This document shows positions 45,501-58,344 of a DNA stretch of 64,000 bases, piece by piece. The notes under the pieces were generated by a model that had not been told where the DNA came from, did no database searches, and worked only from the letters and a program-made list of their open reading frames with translations. The DNA comes from Blepharisma stoltei. Taxonomy: Eukaryota > Ciliophora > Heterotrichea > Heterotrichida > Blepharismidae. Position 1 is the first letter of the stretch, and each line of letters begins with the position of its first letter. The position numbers and the translations under genes are program-made. Where the stretch lies: assembly GCA_914767885.1 (NCBI GenBank), contig CAJZBQ010000015.1, forward strand, positions 372,001 to 436,000, written 5' to 3'.

Positions 45501-48500
45501 CCTCCCTTTCACAAGATCGTGGGGGCTCTAGCTGAAGAGCCTAAGATGACTGATTCGGCATGCCATTTTGATGTATTTCCTGCCAAACAAATTCAGTTCT
45601 AACTAATGGAGCTTGTGTGTGTCCAAATGGTTTCTTCTATTCAACAGCTACTTCTTGTGTTGCTTGTGCCGGTCAATGTGCTACATGCTCAACAACAAAT
45701 ACCAATTGTCAGACCTGTTCAGATCCAACTCATATGACAGCAGCTCCAGCTTGCAGCTGTCCAACAAATGGCGTTTTGTCTGGAACAAGCTGTGTCTGCA
45801 ATAGTGGATATTATTTTAGCTCAAATACTGTTTGCGCGGCTTGTACTACACCTTGCGCTCAATGCAGTGGAAGTGCAACTACCTGTACAGGATGCGTTGA
45901 TGGGTACTATTTGCATGGAAATGTATGCTTAACTTGCCAGCCTCCTTGCTTTGAGTGCTCTGGAACTTCTACGTTTTGTACTACTTGCGATGATTCCAAT
46001 AATATGATAAACAATGCAGGGACATGCACTTGTAAAGATCCAAATGCTTCTTTTAGCACCCAATCGGCTACTTGTGTTTGTAATACAGGATACTGGAACA
46101 GTGCTGGAACTTGCACTGCTTGTACAGCCCCATGCACAGCATGCTCAACATCGGGGACTACTTGCACTGCCTGCCCTAACGGATATTATCTAAATGGATC
46201 TACCTGCTCCCTTTGCCAAGCTCCTTGCGCTACTTGTTCTAATAGCGCAACAAACTGTCTAACTTGCGATGATCCTACAGATACGACTCTTAACGGCGGA
46301 GTATGTAGCTGCACAGACCAACATGCCTCGTTTAATGCTCAAAATACAGCTTGCCAATGTAGCCCAGGTTACTTCGGGGCTGCTAATTCTTGCACTGCCT
46401 GCACTATTAATTGTGCAACTTGTAGTAATTCTGCAGCAAATTGCCAGCTATGCCAAGACACGATCCATATGACATCTCCTCCAGCTTGTGCATGCCCTTC
46501 TAATTCTGCTCAAATTGGATCCAGCTGTGTTTGCAATAATGGATTCTTTTACAGCTCTAGCACAGTTTGCTCTGCCTGCGCCCCTCAATGCTCAACTTGC
46601 TCTGCTCTAACTCAGTGCACTCAATGCAGTGATACAGTTCATATGTCACCAATTCCAGCCTGTTCATGCCCAGCCAACGGGGCACTTCAAGGGTCTACAT
46701 GCATATGCAATACTGGATATTTCTTTAGCTCGAGCACTGTTTGTTCTTCGTGCAACAGCAACTGTGCTACATGTAGCACGACCGCTGGGAATTGCTTGAC
46801 TTGTTCTGACGCCACTCATATGTCAGCTGCCCCAGTGTGTACCTGCCCATCAAATTCAGTTCTAACTAATGGAGCTTGTGTGTGTCCAAATGGTTTCTTC
46901 TATTCAACAGCTACTTCTTGTGTTGCTTGTGCCGGTCAATGTGCTACATGCTCAACAACAAATACCAATTGTCAGACCTGTTCAGATCCAACTCATATGA
47001 CAGCAGCTCCAGCTTGCAGCTGTCCAACAAATGGCGTTTTGTCTGGAACAAGCTGTGTCTGCAATAGTGGATATTATTTTAGCTCAAATACTGTTTGCGC
47101 GGCTTGTACTACACCTTGCGCTCAATGCAGTGGAAGTGCAACTACCTGCACAGGATGCATTGATGGGTACTATTTGCATGGAAATGTATGCTTAACTTGC
47201 CAGCCTCCTTGCTTTGAGTGCTCTGGAACTTCTACGTTCTGTACTACTTGCGATGATTCCAATAATATGATAAACAATGCAGGGACATGCACTTGTAAAG
47301 ATCCAAATGCATCATTTAACACCCAATCAGCGACTTGTGTTTGTAATACAGGATTCTGGAACAGCGTTGGAACTTGCACTGCTTGTATAGCCCCATGCAC
47401 AGCATGCTCAACATCAGGGACTACTTGCACTGCTTGCCCTAACGGATATTATCTAAATGGATCTACCTGTTCCCTTTGCCAAGCTCCATGTGTAAATTGC
47501 GTTACCAGTGCAACAAATTGTCTTACCTGCGAAGATCCTACCCATATGTCAGCAGCTCCTACATGCAGCTGTCCTTCATATTCTACACTTGTTGGGAATG
47601 CCTGCACTTGCAATTCTGGATATTTCTATAGTTCAACTACTCAATGCTCTCAATGTGACCCTCACTGTTCGACTTGCTCTACATCTGCAACTACTTGTGT
47701 CGCCTGCTCTGACTCCACTCACATGACACCAGCTCCAGCTTGTGTATGCCCAGCAAATTCGAGCCTCTTTGTGTCTAGCTGTGTCTGCAATCAAGGATAT
47801 TATTATAGTTCTTCAACTGTCTGCTCAGCATGCTCTACCAATTGCTTAACTTGCAGCACCCAGCCAACTATCTGTGATACATGTGTTGACTCTGTTCATA
47901 TGACAAGTCCTCCTGGATGCTATTGTCCTGCAAACTCGATTTTATCTGGAAACTCTTGTGTATGCAATAATGGCTTTTATTTCTCCTCAAACTCTCTATG
48001 CTCTGTTTGCTCATCTAACTGCGCAACTTGTAATACAGGAAACGCTTGCTTGACATGCGTAGATACAACCCACATGACTGCGGCTCCAAACTGCCAGTGT
48101 CCAGCAAATTCATCACTACAAGGAAACGCCTGTGTCTGCAATGCTGGGTATTACTTCTCAGATAATTTAACCTGTTCGCCATGCCAAGGAAACTGTAAAA
48201 CTTGTTCAACCTCTGCCACTACTTGCACTTCATGCACAGATTCTGTTCATATGGGTGATGCCCCTATTTGTAACTGCCCTGGCGCATCTACAGTGGTGCA
48301 AGGAGCATGTGTTTGCAATGCAGGTTATTATTTCAGCTCTAATACTGTTTGCTCTGAGTGCCAAGATCAATGTGCAACATGTAGTGGATCAGCTGATAAT
48401 TGCTTAGCATGCGTTGATACTACTCATATGACTGGTGCGCCTGCTTGTGCTTGTCCAGCCAATTCAGCTATAGTCCAGAACGCTTGTGTCTGCAACACAG

Positions 48501-51500
48501 GATATTTTTATAGCTCAGTAACCCAATGTTCTGCATGTGCGAGCCAGTGCGCTACTTGCAGCAATACTAACACAAATTGCAATACTTGTATTGATACAAC
48601 TCACATGACAGCTGCTCCTACTTGTGCATGTCCATCAAATTCAATACTAATCGGAGGAACCTGCACATGCAGCCAAGGGTACTTCTATAGCACAGCTACA
48701 ACCTGCACCCAGTGCCAGCCTCAATGCTTGACGTGCTCAAATTCAGCAACTAATTGCGATTCCTGCACAGATACAGTTCACATGACTGCTGCTCCTGCTT
48801 GTGCCTGCCCGACAAACTCAGCTATTTCTAACGGAAAGTGTATATGTAATACTGGCTATTACTTTAGCTCAAACGGTGTTTGTTCACCATGCGCTTCACA
48901 GTGTGCGACCTGCAGCATAAGCAACACTTCGTGTTCTACCTGTGTGGACCATGTCCATATGTCTAACCCTCCTACATGTTCATGCCCAAGCAACTCTGTC
49001 TTGACTGCTGGTAACTGTGTCTGTAATGCAGGCTACTTCTTTAGCACAGCCACTGTTTGCACTCAGTGTGCTACTCAGTGTTCAGCCTGTAGCGGATCTT
49101 CAACAACCTGCTCTGCTTGTGTGGATACTGTTCATGCAGCAGCTGCGCCTTCGTGTGCTTGCCCAGCGAACTCATCTTTAGTCGGGAATTCTTGTGTTTG
49201 TAATACAGGATATTATTATAGCAGCGCTACCACGTGCTCACCTTGCCAAGTAAATTGCGCTACATGTGATACCAACCCTAACACCTGTGACACTTGTATA
49301 GATCCCACTCATATGAATGGTGCTCCTAGCTGTAGCTGCCCTCAATACTCTACACTTACTACAGGTTCATGCATTTGCAATACAGGCTATTTCTATAGCT
49401 CCACTACACCTACTGTATGTTCTGCATGTGCTTCCAACTGCCAATCTTGCTCAATCTCATCCACAAATTGCAATGTCTGCATAGATACAGTTCATATGCC
49501 AAAAGCTCCCCAATGTCTTTGTCCAACTCTCAGCACTCTTGTTGGAAATAACTGTGTATGTAATACAGGATATTACTGGAGTACAAACGCTTTATGCAGT
49601 GCATGCAGCATCAATTGTGTTTCATGCACAAATTCAGCCACAAATTGCGTTTCATGTGTAGATACAGTTCATATGTCAGCTGCTCCAGCATGTGCATGTC
49701 CTGCTAATTCAGCTTTAGTTGGAAATACTTGCCAATGCAACCCTGGGTACTATTATTCCAGCAACTCAGTTTGCTCTCCTTGTTCTATAGAATGTGCTAC
49801 ATGTGCTACTAATCCTGCAGTTTGCGATACTTGTATTGACCCTACCCATATGAGCCAGGCCCCAGCTTGTCAATGTCCTGCCGAATCTACCCTGGTAGCT
49901 GGCTCTTGTACTTGTGCAGCAGGCTATTATTTCAGCTCAGCCACAGATTGTTCTGCATGCTCATCACAATGCTCTACCTGCTCTCAATCTTCAACCAATT
50001 GCAATACTTGTGTAGATACAGTTCATATGTCACCTACCCCAGCATGCAACTGCCCAACTTCATCCACTCTTGTTGGCACTACCTGTGTGTGTAATAATGG
50101 CTATTTTTACAGCTCAAGTACAGTATGTTCCCCGTGCTCTCCAAATTGCTCAACCTGCGTGAATACTCAAGGTAATTGCCAAGCCTGCTCTGATCCAACT
50201 CATATGACAGCTGCTCCTAACTGTGCTTGCCCACCCAATTCGTCTTTGGTTAACGGAAACTGCGTATGCAATAATGGTTACTATTATTCAAGCAATACTG
50301 TCTGCTCTCCATGCAACTCACTATGTCAGACTTGCAATACTTCTCCAACTGCTTGCACAGCCTGTACAGATTCAACTCACTCAAATGGCCCTCCAACATG
50401 TGCTTGCCCTGCAAACTCAGTTTTTACCAATAATGCTTGCGTTTGCAATACTGGCTATTTCTATAGTACTAATACTGAATGTAGCCAGTGCGCTAATAAC
50501 TGCCAATCTTGTGTGAACTCTGCTTTAAATTGTCAAGCATGTGTAGACTCAGTCCATATGTCAGCTGCTCCCCAATGTATTTGTCCAGCACAAAGCACTT
50601 TAGTCAACAATTTATGCGTCTGTAATACAGGTTTCTATTACAGCTCAAACACTCAGTGTTCGCCTTGCTCTTCACAATGTAGCACTTGCCAAACATCGAC
50701 TACCAATTGCTTAACCTGTATTGACAATGTTCATATGTCAGCTGCTCCTCAATGCAACTGTCCAGCTAACTCACTTCTAACAGCTGGAAACTGCGTATGC
50801 AATTCTGGATACTATTTTTCAAGCAATACAATTTGTTCTGCCTGTTCTTCACAATGTTCAACCTGCGTCACTTCACAATCAAATTGCTTAACTTGTGTAG
50901 ACACCACACATATGTCAGCAGCTCCTTCATGCTCGTGCCCAACAAACAGTGCTTTAACTGGAGGCAGTTGTGTGTGCAATACTGGATATTATTATAGCAG
51001 CAACACCGTTTGTTCCGCTTGCAATACTCAGTGCTCCACATGTGTAACAAGTGCAGCTAACTGTCTTACCTGCGTTGACAATGTTCATATGACAGCTGCT
51101 CCTCAGTGTGCTTGTCCTCAATACTCGACGTTAACTCAAGCAAGCTGTGTCTGTAACCAAGGCTACTATTATAGCTCAAATTCTGTCTGTTCAGCCTGCA
51201 GTGCTCCATGCTCACAATGTGTTAATCAATCTACTTTCTGCACAGCTTGCTTTGATTCAACTCACATGACACTTTCGAACGGGCAATGTACATGCACAGA
51301 CCCTAATGCTACTTTTAGCACGAATTCTAATACTTGTGTGTGCAATAATGGGTTCTATAATAATGGAGCAGGGAAATGCTTGCTATGCTCTGTTGGCTGC
51401 GCAATCTGTTCAGCTGCTAATAAATGCTCTCAATGTTATGATGCAAATAATATGGTTAACCTCCAGACTGGAACTTGCTCATGTATCGATAATAAAGCTC

Positions 51501-52534
51501 AATTCAACCCAACTGCTAACGTTTGCCAATGTCAGCCTGGATACTATAAAACCTCTTCTGGTTGTCAATCTTGCTCATTAGGATGCCAAACCTGTACAAG
51601 TCCCACGAATTGCCAAACTTGCTTTGATCAAATCCACACCACTATTTGGTCTGATGGTTCCTGCCATTGCGATGATTCTGATGCTAACTTTGACGCAAGC
51701 CAACAAAAATGTGTTTGTGATGATGGATTCTGGAATAGTGGAGGAGCATGTATTAGCTGTCCTTTAGTCTGCAAAACCTGCAGCAGCCAATTTGCATGTA
51801 CGACCTGCTTTGATCCTTCACATACTGTAATAAGTGCTGGTGTTTGTGTATGCAGTGATCCGAATGCTCAATTTAATACTGCCAATGAAATCTGTGGCTG
51901 TAAGTCAGGCTACTATTTGAATGGAAACTCTTGCTCTTCTTGCGGAAATGGCTGCAGCTCCTGTGGAGATTCAACTTCATGCACTAGCTGCTATGACACC
52001 CAGAATGCAGCTGTAGTCAATGGAATCTGCAAATGCAATGATAAAAACGCTTCAATTTACCCTGGAAGTACTATGTGTTCCTGTAATCCAGGATATTATA
52101 ACAGCCAGACTAATGTCTGTACTGCATGCGATGCCGGCTGCTCTTCTTGCACCGACACCAATTCATGCAAAATTTGTTTTGATCAAGAAAATTCAGCCTT
52201 GAACAATGGCGTATGCACATGTATAGATCCAGATAAAATTTTCAGTACTGAAGAAGAGATGTGTGTATGCAAGAACGGCTACTACTTAGAGGCACAGTCA
52301 AATACCTGCAAGGCTTGTGACGCAACCTGTGCTATTTGTTCTGCAGCTAATGTATGCATTACTTGTCAGGATAGTGGAGCTATGACTAATAATAACGATG
52401 GAACTTGCTCTTGTACTTCAAAGAATGACAAGTTCAGCTTGGAGACTGATCAGTGTGAAAGCAAGTCTGGGTCAGTGAGCTTGAGCTTCAGTTGGCTTGC
52501 ACTTATAGGCTTGATTATGATGAATTGGGATTAA
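42568..52534 (+). CDS. giant cysteine-rich surface protein, split by an insert
   Basis: After removing the 361-bp insert at 45227-45587 this is one 3,201-residue frame (9,606 nt). I start at ATG 42568, which gives a clear signal peptide (MKKTEIAVFFLLFVCFSSAS). Residues to about 205 form a domain recalling leishmanolysin (M8) peptidases, but where HExxH would be the sequence is AIIQGIFQNSF, so it is probably inactive. The remainder is repeats with regular Cys spacing (CxxC, CxxCxxx...), of the GCC2/GCC3, furin-like or EGF-like type. The last 20 residues are hydrophobic (LSFSWLALIGLIMMNWD), fitting a GPI-anchor signal or membrane anchor. Likely an exported surface coat or immobilisation-antigen-like protein. 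Confidence 0.85.
45227..45587. mobile_element. 361-bp insert in the cysteine-rich gene, flanked by CAAATTC
   Basis: CAAATTC at 45227-45233 and 45588-45594. Removal gives A-N-S-V-L-T-N-G-A-C-V-C, identical in pattern to the homologous stretch at 46850-46880 (CATCAAATTCAGTTCTAAC), so the junction is fixed by an internal repeat. The insert has higher GC than most others here and no frame. No TA dinucleotide is in the repeat and no clear terminal inverted repeat was seen. Confidence 0.8.
45596..48121 (+). repeat. near-identical 1,263-bp tandem duplication
   Basis: The stretch from 45596 recurs from 46859, offset exactly 1,263 bp (421 codons), with few differences in the first about 650 bp. A shorter copy of its middle also occurs at 44097-44600. 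Unequal exchange or gene conversion is likely. The second unit diverges after about 47490. Confidence 0.75.
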
Positions 52535-52760
52535 TTATCTCCAATTACTTAAATCTAAATCTTTTATTAAATTAGCTCTTTCCTCATTCATATAAAATTA
52601 AATTTTTATTATTTCTTGTGTCATTACAGTCTGCTTAGTTAGCTTGCCTTTCAAGAAAAGTGATGAATTTAATAAAATGAAAGTTTTGTGAAATAATCTT
52701 TTACCAAATTGCATTTGGGAAAATCAATATAGGATTATTAATAATTTCACCTAGATATTA

Positions 52761-53723
52761 ATGGCTCTGAAAGCAGTTTTAAGAAAATTTTCTAGTGCAA
52801 GAGTAATTTTCACTGGAGCTGCAGGCCAAATTGGCAGTAAGCTTTTGACAAGGGCTCAACAGACCTATGGAATCGAAAATGTTCTAGCAACTGATTTAAA
52901 ACAGCCTCCGTCAGGGTGGGAAAAGAACACTCGGTTCGAGCAGCTTGATGTCTTAAACAACTCTCGTATTGAAGAGCTATTTTCATCGTATAGGCCTACA
53001 ATCATTTATCATTTAGCTTCAACTCTAAGTGCACCAAGTGAATTAAATCCTCAGCTTGCACTTAAAGTTAATATCCAAGGTCTCCACAATATCTTAGAAC
53101 AAGCCCGCATCCACAATTCACAAATTTTTGTGGCCTCATCATTAGCTGCTTTTGGGTCATCAACTCCCAAAATCCCTGGAAATCTTGAAATTCAGAGACC
53201 ATCCACAATCTATGGGATCACGAAAGTGCATCTGGAACTTATTGGGGAATACTACAATATGAAACATGGAGTCGATTTTCGTAGTCTTAGGATCCCTGTC
53301 ATTACTTCTGAAGGAGCGCCAGGTGGAGGGTCTGCTGCATTTACAGTAACAATGTTCTATGATCTTTTAAGCACTGGAAAAACTATAATTCCAGTGTCTC
53401 CTGATACAAAAATGCCTTTAATGTATCTAGATGACTTAATAGATGGAGTTAGCCAGTTTATGCAAGCTCCAAATGAAAGACTTACTGCAAGGACTTACAC
53501 GATGGCCTCTTGTGGAGTTAGTGCAAGTGATTATTGCAACGAAGTGTTAAGATGGACTAATGGGGAAGTTGAGTATAAGCCTGATTATAGAGATCCGATT
53601 GTAAAAAGCTGGCCTGATGGAACTGATTGGAGTGCTGCTGAAAGAGACTGGGGACATAGGCTGAAATTTGATATGAAAAAGATGGTAAAAACGATGTACG
53701 AGAAACTTACCAATAAAAAATAA
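52761..53723 (+). CDS. L-threonine 3-dehydrogenase-like NAD-dependent epimerase family protein
   Basis: 320 residues, extended SDR. N-terminal GAAGQIGSKL (Rossmann glycine motif) after a short, possibly mitochondrial, leader (MALKAVLRKFSSAR). Catalytic YGITK (Tyr-x3-Lys). FRSLRIPVI with APGGG and MPLMYLDD match SDR-type threonine dehydrogenase, which oxidises L-threonine to 2-amino-3-oxobutyrate in mitochondria. SWPDGTDWSAAERDWG near the C-terminus is also typical. No introns or TGA codons. Confidence 0.88.
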   Translation: MALKAVLRKFSSARVIFTGAAGQIGSKLLTRAQQTYGIENVLATDLKQPPSGWEKNTRFEQLDVLNNSRIEELFSSYRPTIIYHLASTLSAPSELNPQLALKVNIQGLHNILEQARIHNSQIFVASSLAAFGSSTPKIPGNLEIQRPSTIYGITKVHLELIGEYYNMKHGVDFRSLRIPVITSEGAPGGGSAAFTVTMFYDLLSTGKTIIPVSPDTKMPLMYLDDLIDGVSQFMQAPNERLTARTYTMASCGVSASDYCNEVLRWTNGEVEYKPDYRDPIVKSWPDGTDWSAAERDWGHRLKFDMKKMVKTMYEKLTNKK

Positions 53724-54194
53724 ACATAATCTTTATGTTTAATAAATCTTAACCTGTATATATTCGAGTTTGCAAAAACCTAATAATAATTTTTATTTAG
53801 GCTTGTGCTGAAATTTTTGATAATTAGACTGAGCTTCAGTTTCCTCCTCCCTCAATGAGCGAATAAAACCATTGAAAAAATTAATTTTTTTTGGGTAAAA
53901 AAAAATTTAATATAAAATTTTATGAAAAAAATTTTTAATACATAATAACTCCCTTTAAATTGGAAAAAATATCCATAAATTTGATTTATTGGGTACTTAA
54001 CTTTAAAATAGAACAAAATTGTTTTAATAGGAAAATTTTTACGATGAAAATATTAATTTTTATAATTAGTTTTGGCCTAATTTAATAGAAAAAGTTTAAA
54101 TAGAATGTTTTTGACCTGAATCATTCAATTTTTTAGTCAATAAATTAAAATTCAAAGTATTGTGCCAATTGATATTATTAAAAAAAATGAAATG

Positions 54195-55256
<1,062 letters not shown>

Positions 55257-55291
55257 CTCTCCATCATCAAGGACCTTGCCACCCTGAACTG

Positions 55292-55552
55292 CTAGTAGTT
55301 GTCTGATTTCTTCATATCATCTTCTTTTCCAATTTCTTCTCCCGAAAAGCTCAAGTCACTATCGCCATAGTCCCCATTCATTGAATCTTCATCATCACAT
55401 TCCGAGAAATCGTCGAAGAGATCATCAAGCTTCCCTGCATCAACTAGTTCGTTAAATAACTCATCTGGAATTTCTGAAATTAAGCTTGCAAAACGTTCAC
55501 ACAATCCCATGCGGGCTGTTCCTGTTAGCTTAAGCTTTGACTTGAAATCCAT
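55292..55552 (-). CDS. acidic hypothetical protein inside the nested element
   Basis: 86 residues from ATG 55552: MDFKSKLKLTGTARMGLCER, then an amphipathic stretch (IPDELFNELVDAGKLDDLFD) and an Asp/Ser/Glu-rich tail. No family recognised. Good composition with ATG start. The frame ends at a TAG just where the neighbouring Lys-rich frame becomes open. Confidence 0.4.
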   Translation of the reverse strand: MDFKSKLKLTGTARMGLCERFASLISEIPDELFNELVDAGKLDDLFDDFSECDDEDSMNGDYGDSDLSFSGEEIGKEDDMKKSDNY

Positions 55553-56377
55553 TAAAAATAAAAAGTAAAAAATGAAATGATCAAATTTACTTTTTTTGGC
55601 TTAATTTAATAGGAAAAAAATACAAATAAAATATTATTTAAACAATTTTCACACTGAATCTATTAATTTTTATTTTATTTTTTTATAAAAAATGTTTAAA
55701 ATTAAAGTTGTGCTCAACTTATATATTAAAAACAATTAATCTAATTTTTATAAAGTTTAATAGATAAAGCTCAAGTAAAATGCTATTTAAACAGTTTTTG
55801 CACTAATTCGATTCAATTTTTTGTTTAATTTTTCAGAAAATAAATTAATGCTCAACGTATATTTTTAAAAATTTTAAAGAAAAAAATTAAAGATGAACTT
55901 AAATTAATTTTAGCCTAATTTAATAAAAGAAGTGCAAGTAGAATGTGATTTAAACATTTTCCACATTGAATCGATCAATTTTGTAAATTTTTCTTCATAA
56001 AAACAATTAAAATTCAAATTGTGCTCAATTTATATTTTTTAGTTTAAAGATTTTTATATAGAAAAATTTAAATAAAAAAAAATTAACCCCCTTTAAATTG
56101 AAACAGAATTTTTGTTCCATTTTAAAAGGGAAGGAGTAAGTAATAATTATGATAGTGAAATCTTGAGCTAATTCGGTTAAATTTTCCAAATTAAATTAAT
56201 TTTTTTCTTTCAAGTTTTTGAAAAAAATTGTTAATCTAAATTTCCAAAAAAATTAATATTCAGACTTTTATTTTGCTCAAGGAGGGAAGGGGTGAGTAAG
56301 AACAATATATTTACGTATATATTCATCCAATAGCATTATAACCTAATAATAAAGAAGGAATTTTATAAATTTGCATT

Positions 56378-57034
56378 ATGGAAATGCCAATTGACCTAAA
56401 TTCTCTCCATTCCAAGCCGCCTTTATTACCTTATCAAATTTACTCAGCCATAAAAGGTGAAAAACTCCCAAGTCACCCTTTATTAAAGCCAGTCCAAATT
56501 GAAAAGGAGCGTGATGCTGGCATATTAAATGAATTTTGTGATAATGTTGGAGAACTCGAAACAACAATGAGAATGACTCAAAGACATGGTTCATTTCTTG
56601 AAGTTAAAAGAAAACGGTTTATGAATCGAAGAAACACTGATAGAGAAATCATATATAAAAGTGACTTTATTCCTGAAAAAGATGCAAATAAAATTTACAA
56701 GCCAGCACCCTTTATATCAGAGAAGCTAAAACTCTTAGCAAATGAATGCTTAAAGCCAGAAAGATCCAGAAGTTTATCTCCTATAAATCCAAGGCTACTA
56801 GCGAACGTTGATCATCATAAACATGAAATGACAAAAACACAGCCTATCGTAATAGCAAGCTTTCATCAAAGCACGCCAATTTTATTTAAGCAAACTAGAG
56901 TGCTACATTTGTCTTCAAGTTTATCAAGACCAGCAAAGCTGAAGCAATTATCACCAAAAAGAGATATTATAAGGCTCAAAGAAAGCATAAAATCCAAAGT
57001 TGATTTGCTCAGACGGTCATATCAAGCTAATTAA
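56378..57034 (+). CDS. hypothetical protein, basic
   Basis: 218 residues from ATG 56378 (an alternative in-frame ATG follows two codons later), TAA 57032-57034. Soluble and basic, with no signal peptide or membrane segment. Ser/Arg-rich part at PERSRSLSPINPRLL and a Lys/Arg-rich C-terminus. No conserved domain recognised. No introns or TGA codons. Confidence 0.7.
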   Translation: MEMPIDLNSLHSKPPLLPYQIYSAIKGEKLPSHPLLKPVQIEKERDAGILNEFCDNVGELETTMRMTQRHGSFLEVKRKRFMNRRNTDREIIYKSDFIPEKDANKIYKPAPFISEKLKLLANECLKPERSRSLSPINPRLLANVDHHKHEMTKTQPIVIASFHQSTPILFKQTRVLHLSSSLSRPAKLKQLSPKRDIIRLKESIKSKVDLLRRSYQAN

Positions 57035-57129
57035 CTGATTAATAACTTTTTCCATACCTACACCTTTTATGGCAAATTTAAACTAATTAAGCTATTTAGG
57101 CTATAATAGTTAAAAACTACTTTGCTTAA

Positions 57130-57898
57130 TTAAGCTTGTTGAGTTACCGTAAATTTTACGTTAGTTGTTGCAAGAGTTACACTAATAGGAGAGGCAGATC
57201 CACAAGTGCCTGTGCAAACAGCTACTTGCCCAGTGTAATTTCCAGCAGGATATCCTCCATCTGTGACCACTTGGAACTTAGCTGAGTATGCCCCAATTGG
57301 GAATCCTTCATTAAGATAGCTCTGGGTGAGGACGCTTTTATCAGGAGTTTTCAATGTTAAGGCGACTTCACCTGTTCCTGTTTCTTTGGTCACTTGAAAA
57401 AGCACTTGGATGTTGAAGGTTGAGAACTGAGCAGCTGTTGATGGGGTCACATAAGTATTAGTGATATTGGCTGCTCCTCCTTTGACTGCAGGACACTGCT
57501 TAAGATCTTCACAAAAATAGATTGGATCTGGAGCGTCTTTTTTAATATCTTCTGTAAAAACTTTGACTCCTACACTGAGACATAAAAATCCACAGATTTC
57601 AACTGGCAGCTTGGCTTTTAGAATACCACAGATATCATCGCAGGAGTTTGGAATTGCGTGGTTGTTTACATAGTTGTAAAGAGTTAGAAGCTCATCTTTG
57701 CCAAATTGGACACAAGGAGGACACATGTCGACTCCACCCAAAGATGAGAGATTGGACTCTGAAAAAGAAAGTGCTAAAATACTAGCGTTGCAGCTGCTTA
57801 TTTATTAACAACGTTTTATTATTTGTGAGTATTTATTTATAACATTTTTTTTTTTTGTTTGTGTGAGTAAGAAATAAAACAGTTTTAAGTCCAGACAT
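57130..57898 (-). CDS. countin-like secreted saposin-B protein, split by an insert
   Basis: Removing the 85-bp insert at 57783-57867 gives exactly 228 codons from ATG 57898 to TAA 57130. Signal peptide MSGLKTVLFLSILALSFSES is recreated only by the excision. A saposin-B-like domain follows, with paired Cys (CPPCVQFGKDELL, NSCDDICGIL, CGFLCLSVGVKVFTEDI, DPIYFCEDLKQCP). The C-terminal beta-sandwich part (TGTGEVALTLKTPD, EGFPIGAYSAKFQV, GNYTGQVAVCTGTCG) closely recalls Dictyostelium countin, a secreted cell-number factor. Ciliate role unknown; lumenal or secreted and lipid-interacting is likely. Confidence 0.85.
57783..57867. mobile_element. 85-bp TA-bounded insert (IES) in the countin-like gene
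   Basis: TA 57783 and TA 57868. Joining them recreates V-L-F-L-S-I-L-A-L-S in the signal peptide and makes the total length divisible by three. The insert contains an inverted pair (GCGTTG/CAACGT). Confidence 0.85.
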
Positions 57899-58344
57899 AT
57901 TATTTGCTACTAAAAGCAAGAGCAAAGTATTTCGTTTATCCTCTCAATTATTAATTTGAGTTGCAAGCATATTAAAATAATCAACAAAAGTTATTAAAAG
58001 TGCTTAAAATTAAGTGCATACCCTATTGTAGATACTGAAATTTGGCCTAAATCCTTATCTATTTATCATGCTTAAGAACTTCATATACCTTAGATTTAAC
58101 TATTAATAAATTATGCTCTTTAGCATATATTATAAATATTTGAGTGTTTGAGCATCCTAAGTGAATTTATAAACCTAAGTTAATTTTTCACTTTTAGAAA
58201 TTAATAACTTTCAAATCTAAAAAACGAATAATCTTATATATATCCATGCTTCCATGACTGTCAAAATATATGATTACCTTTATGCATCTTTAAGACATTA
58301 AGTTCTTGACTATTTAAATAGCAGCTAAATATTTATATTATAAA
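57899..58344. other. intergenic between divergent genes
   Basis: AT-rich. Should hold promoters for the countin-like (-) and polycystin (+) genes. No motif recognised. Confidence 0.4.

Noticed and set aside
43542-47430. Repeated minus-strand frames (MQVVPDVEHAVHG type)
   Set aside because: Antisense of the cysteine-rich repeats; they recur only because the coding strand is duplicated.
45617-52534. Second independent cysteine-rich gene starting at 45617
   Set aside because: No ATG or signal peptide at that point; removing the 361-bp insert joins it in frame to the upstream gene, and an internal repeat shows the uninterrupted sequence.
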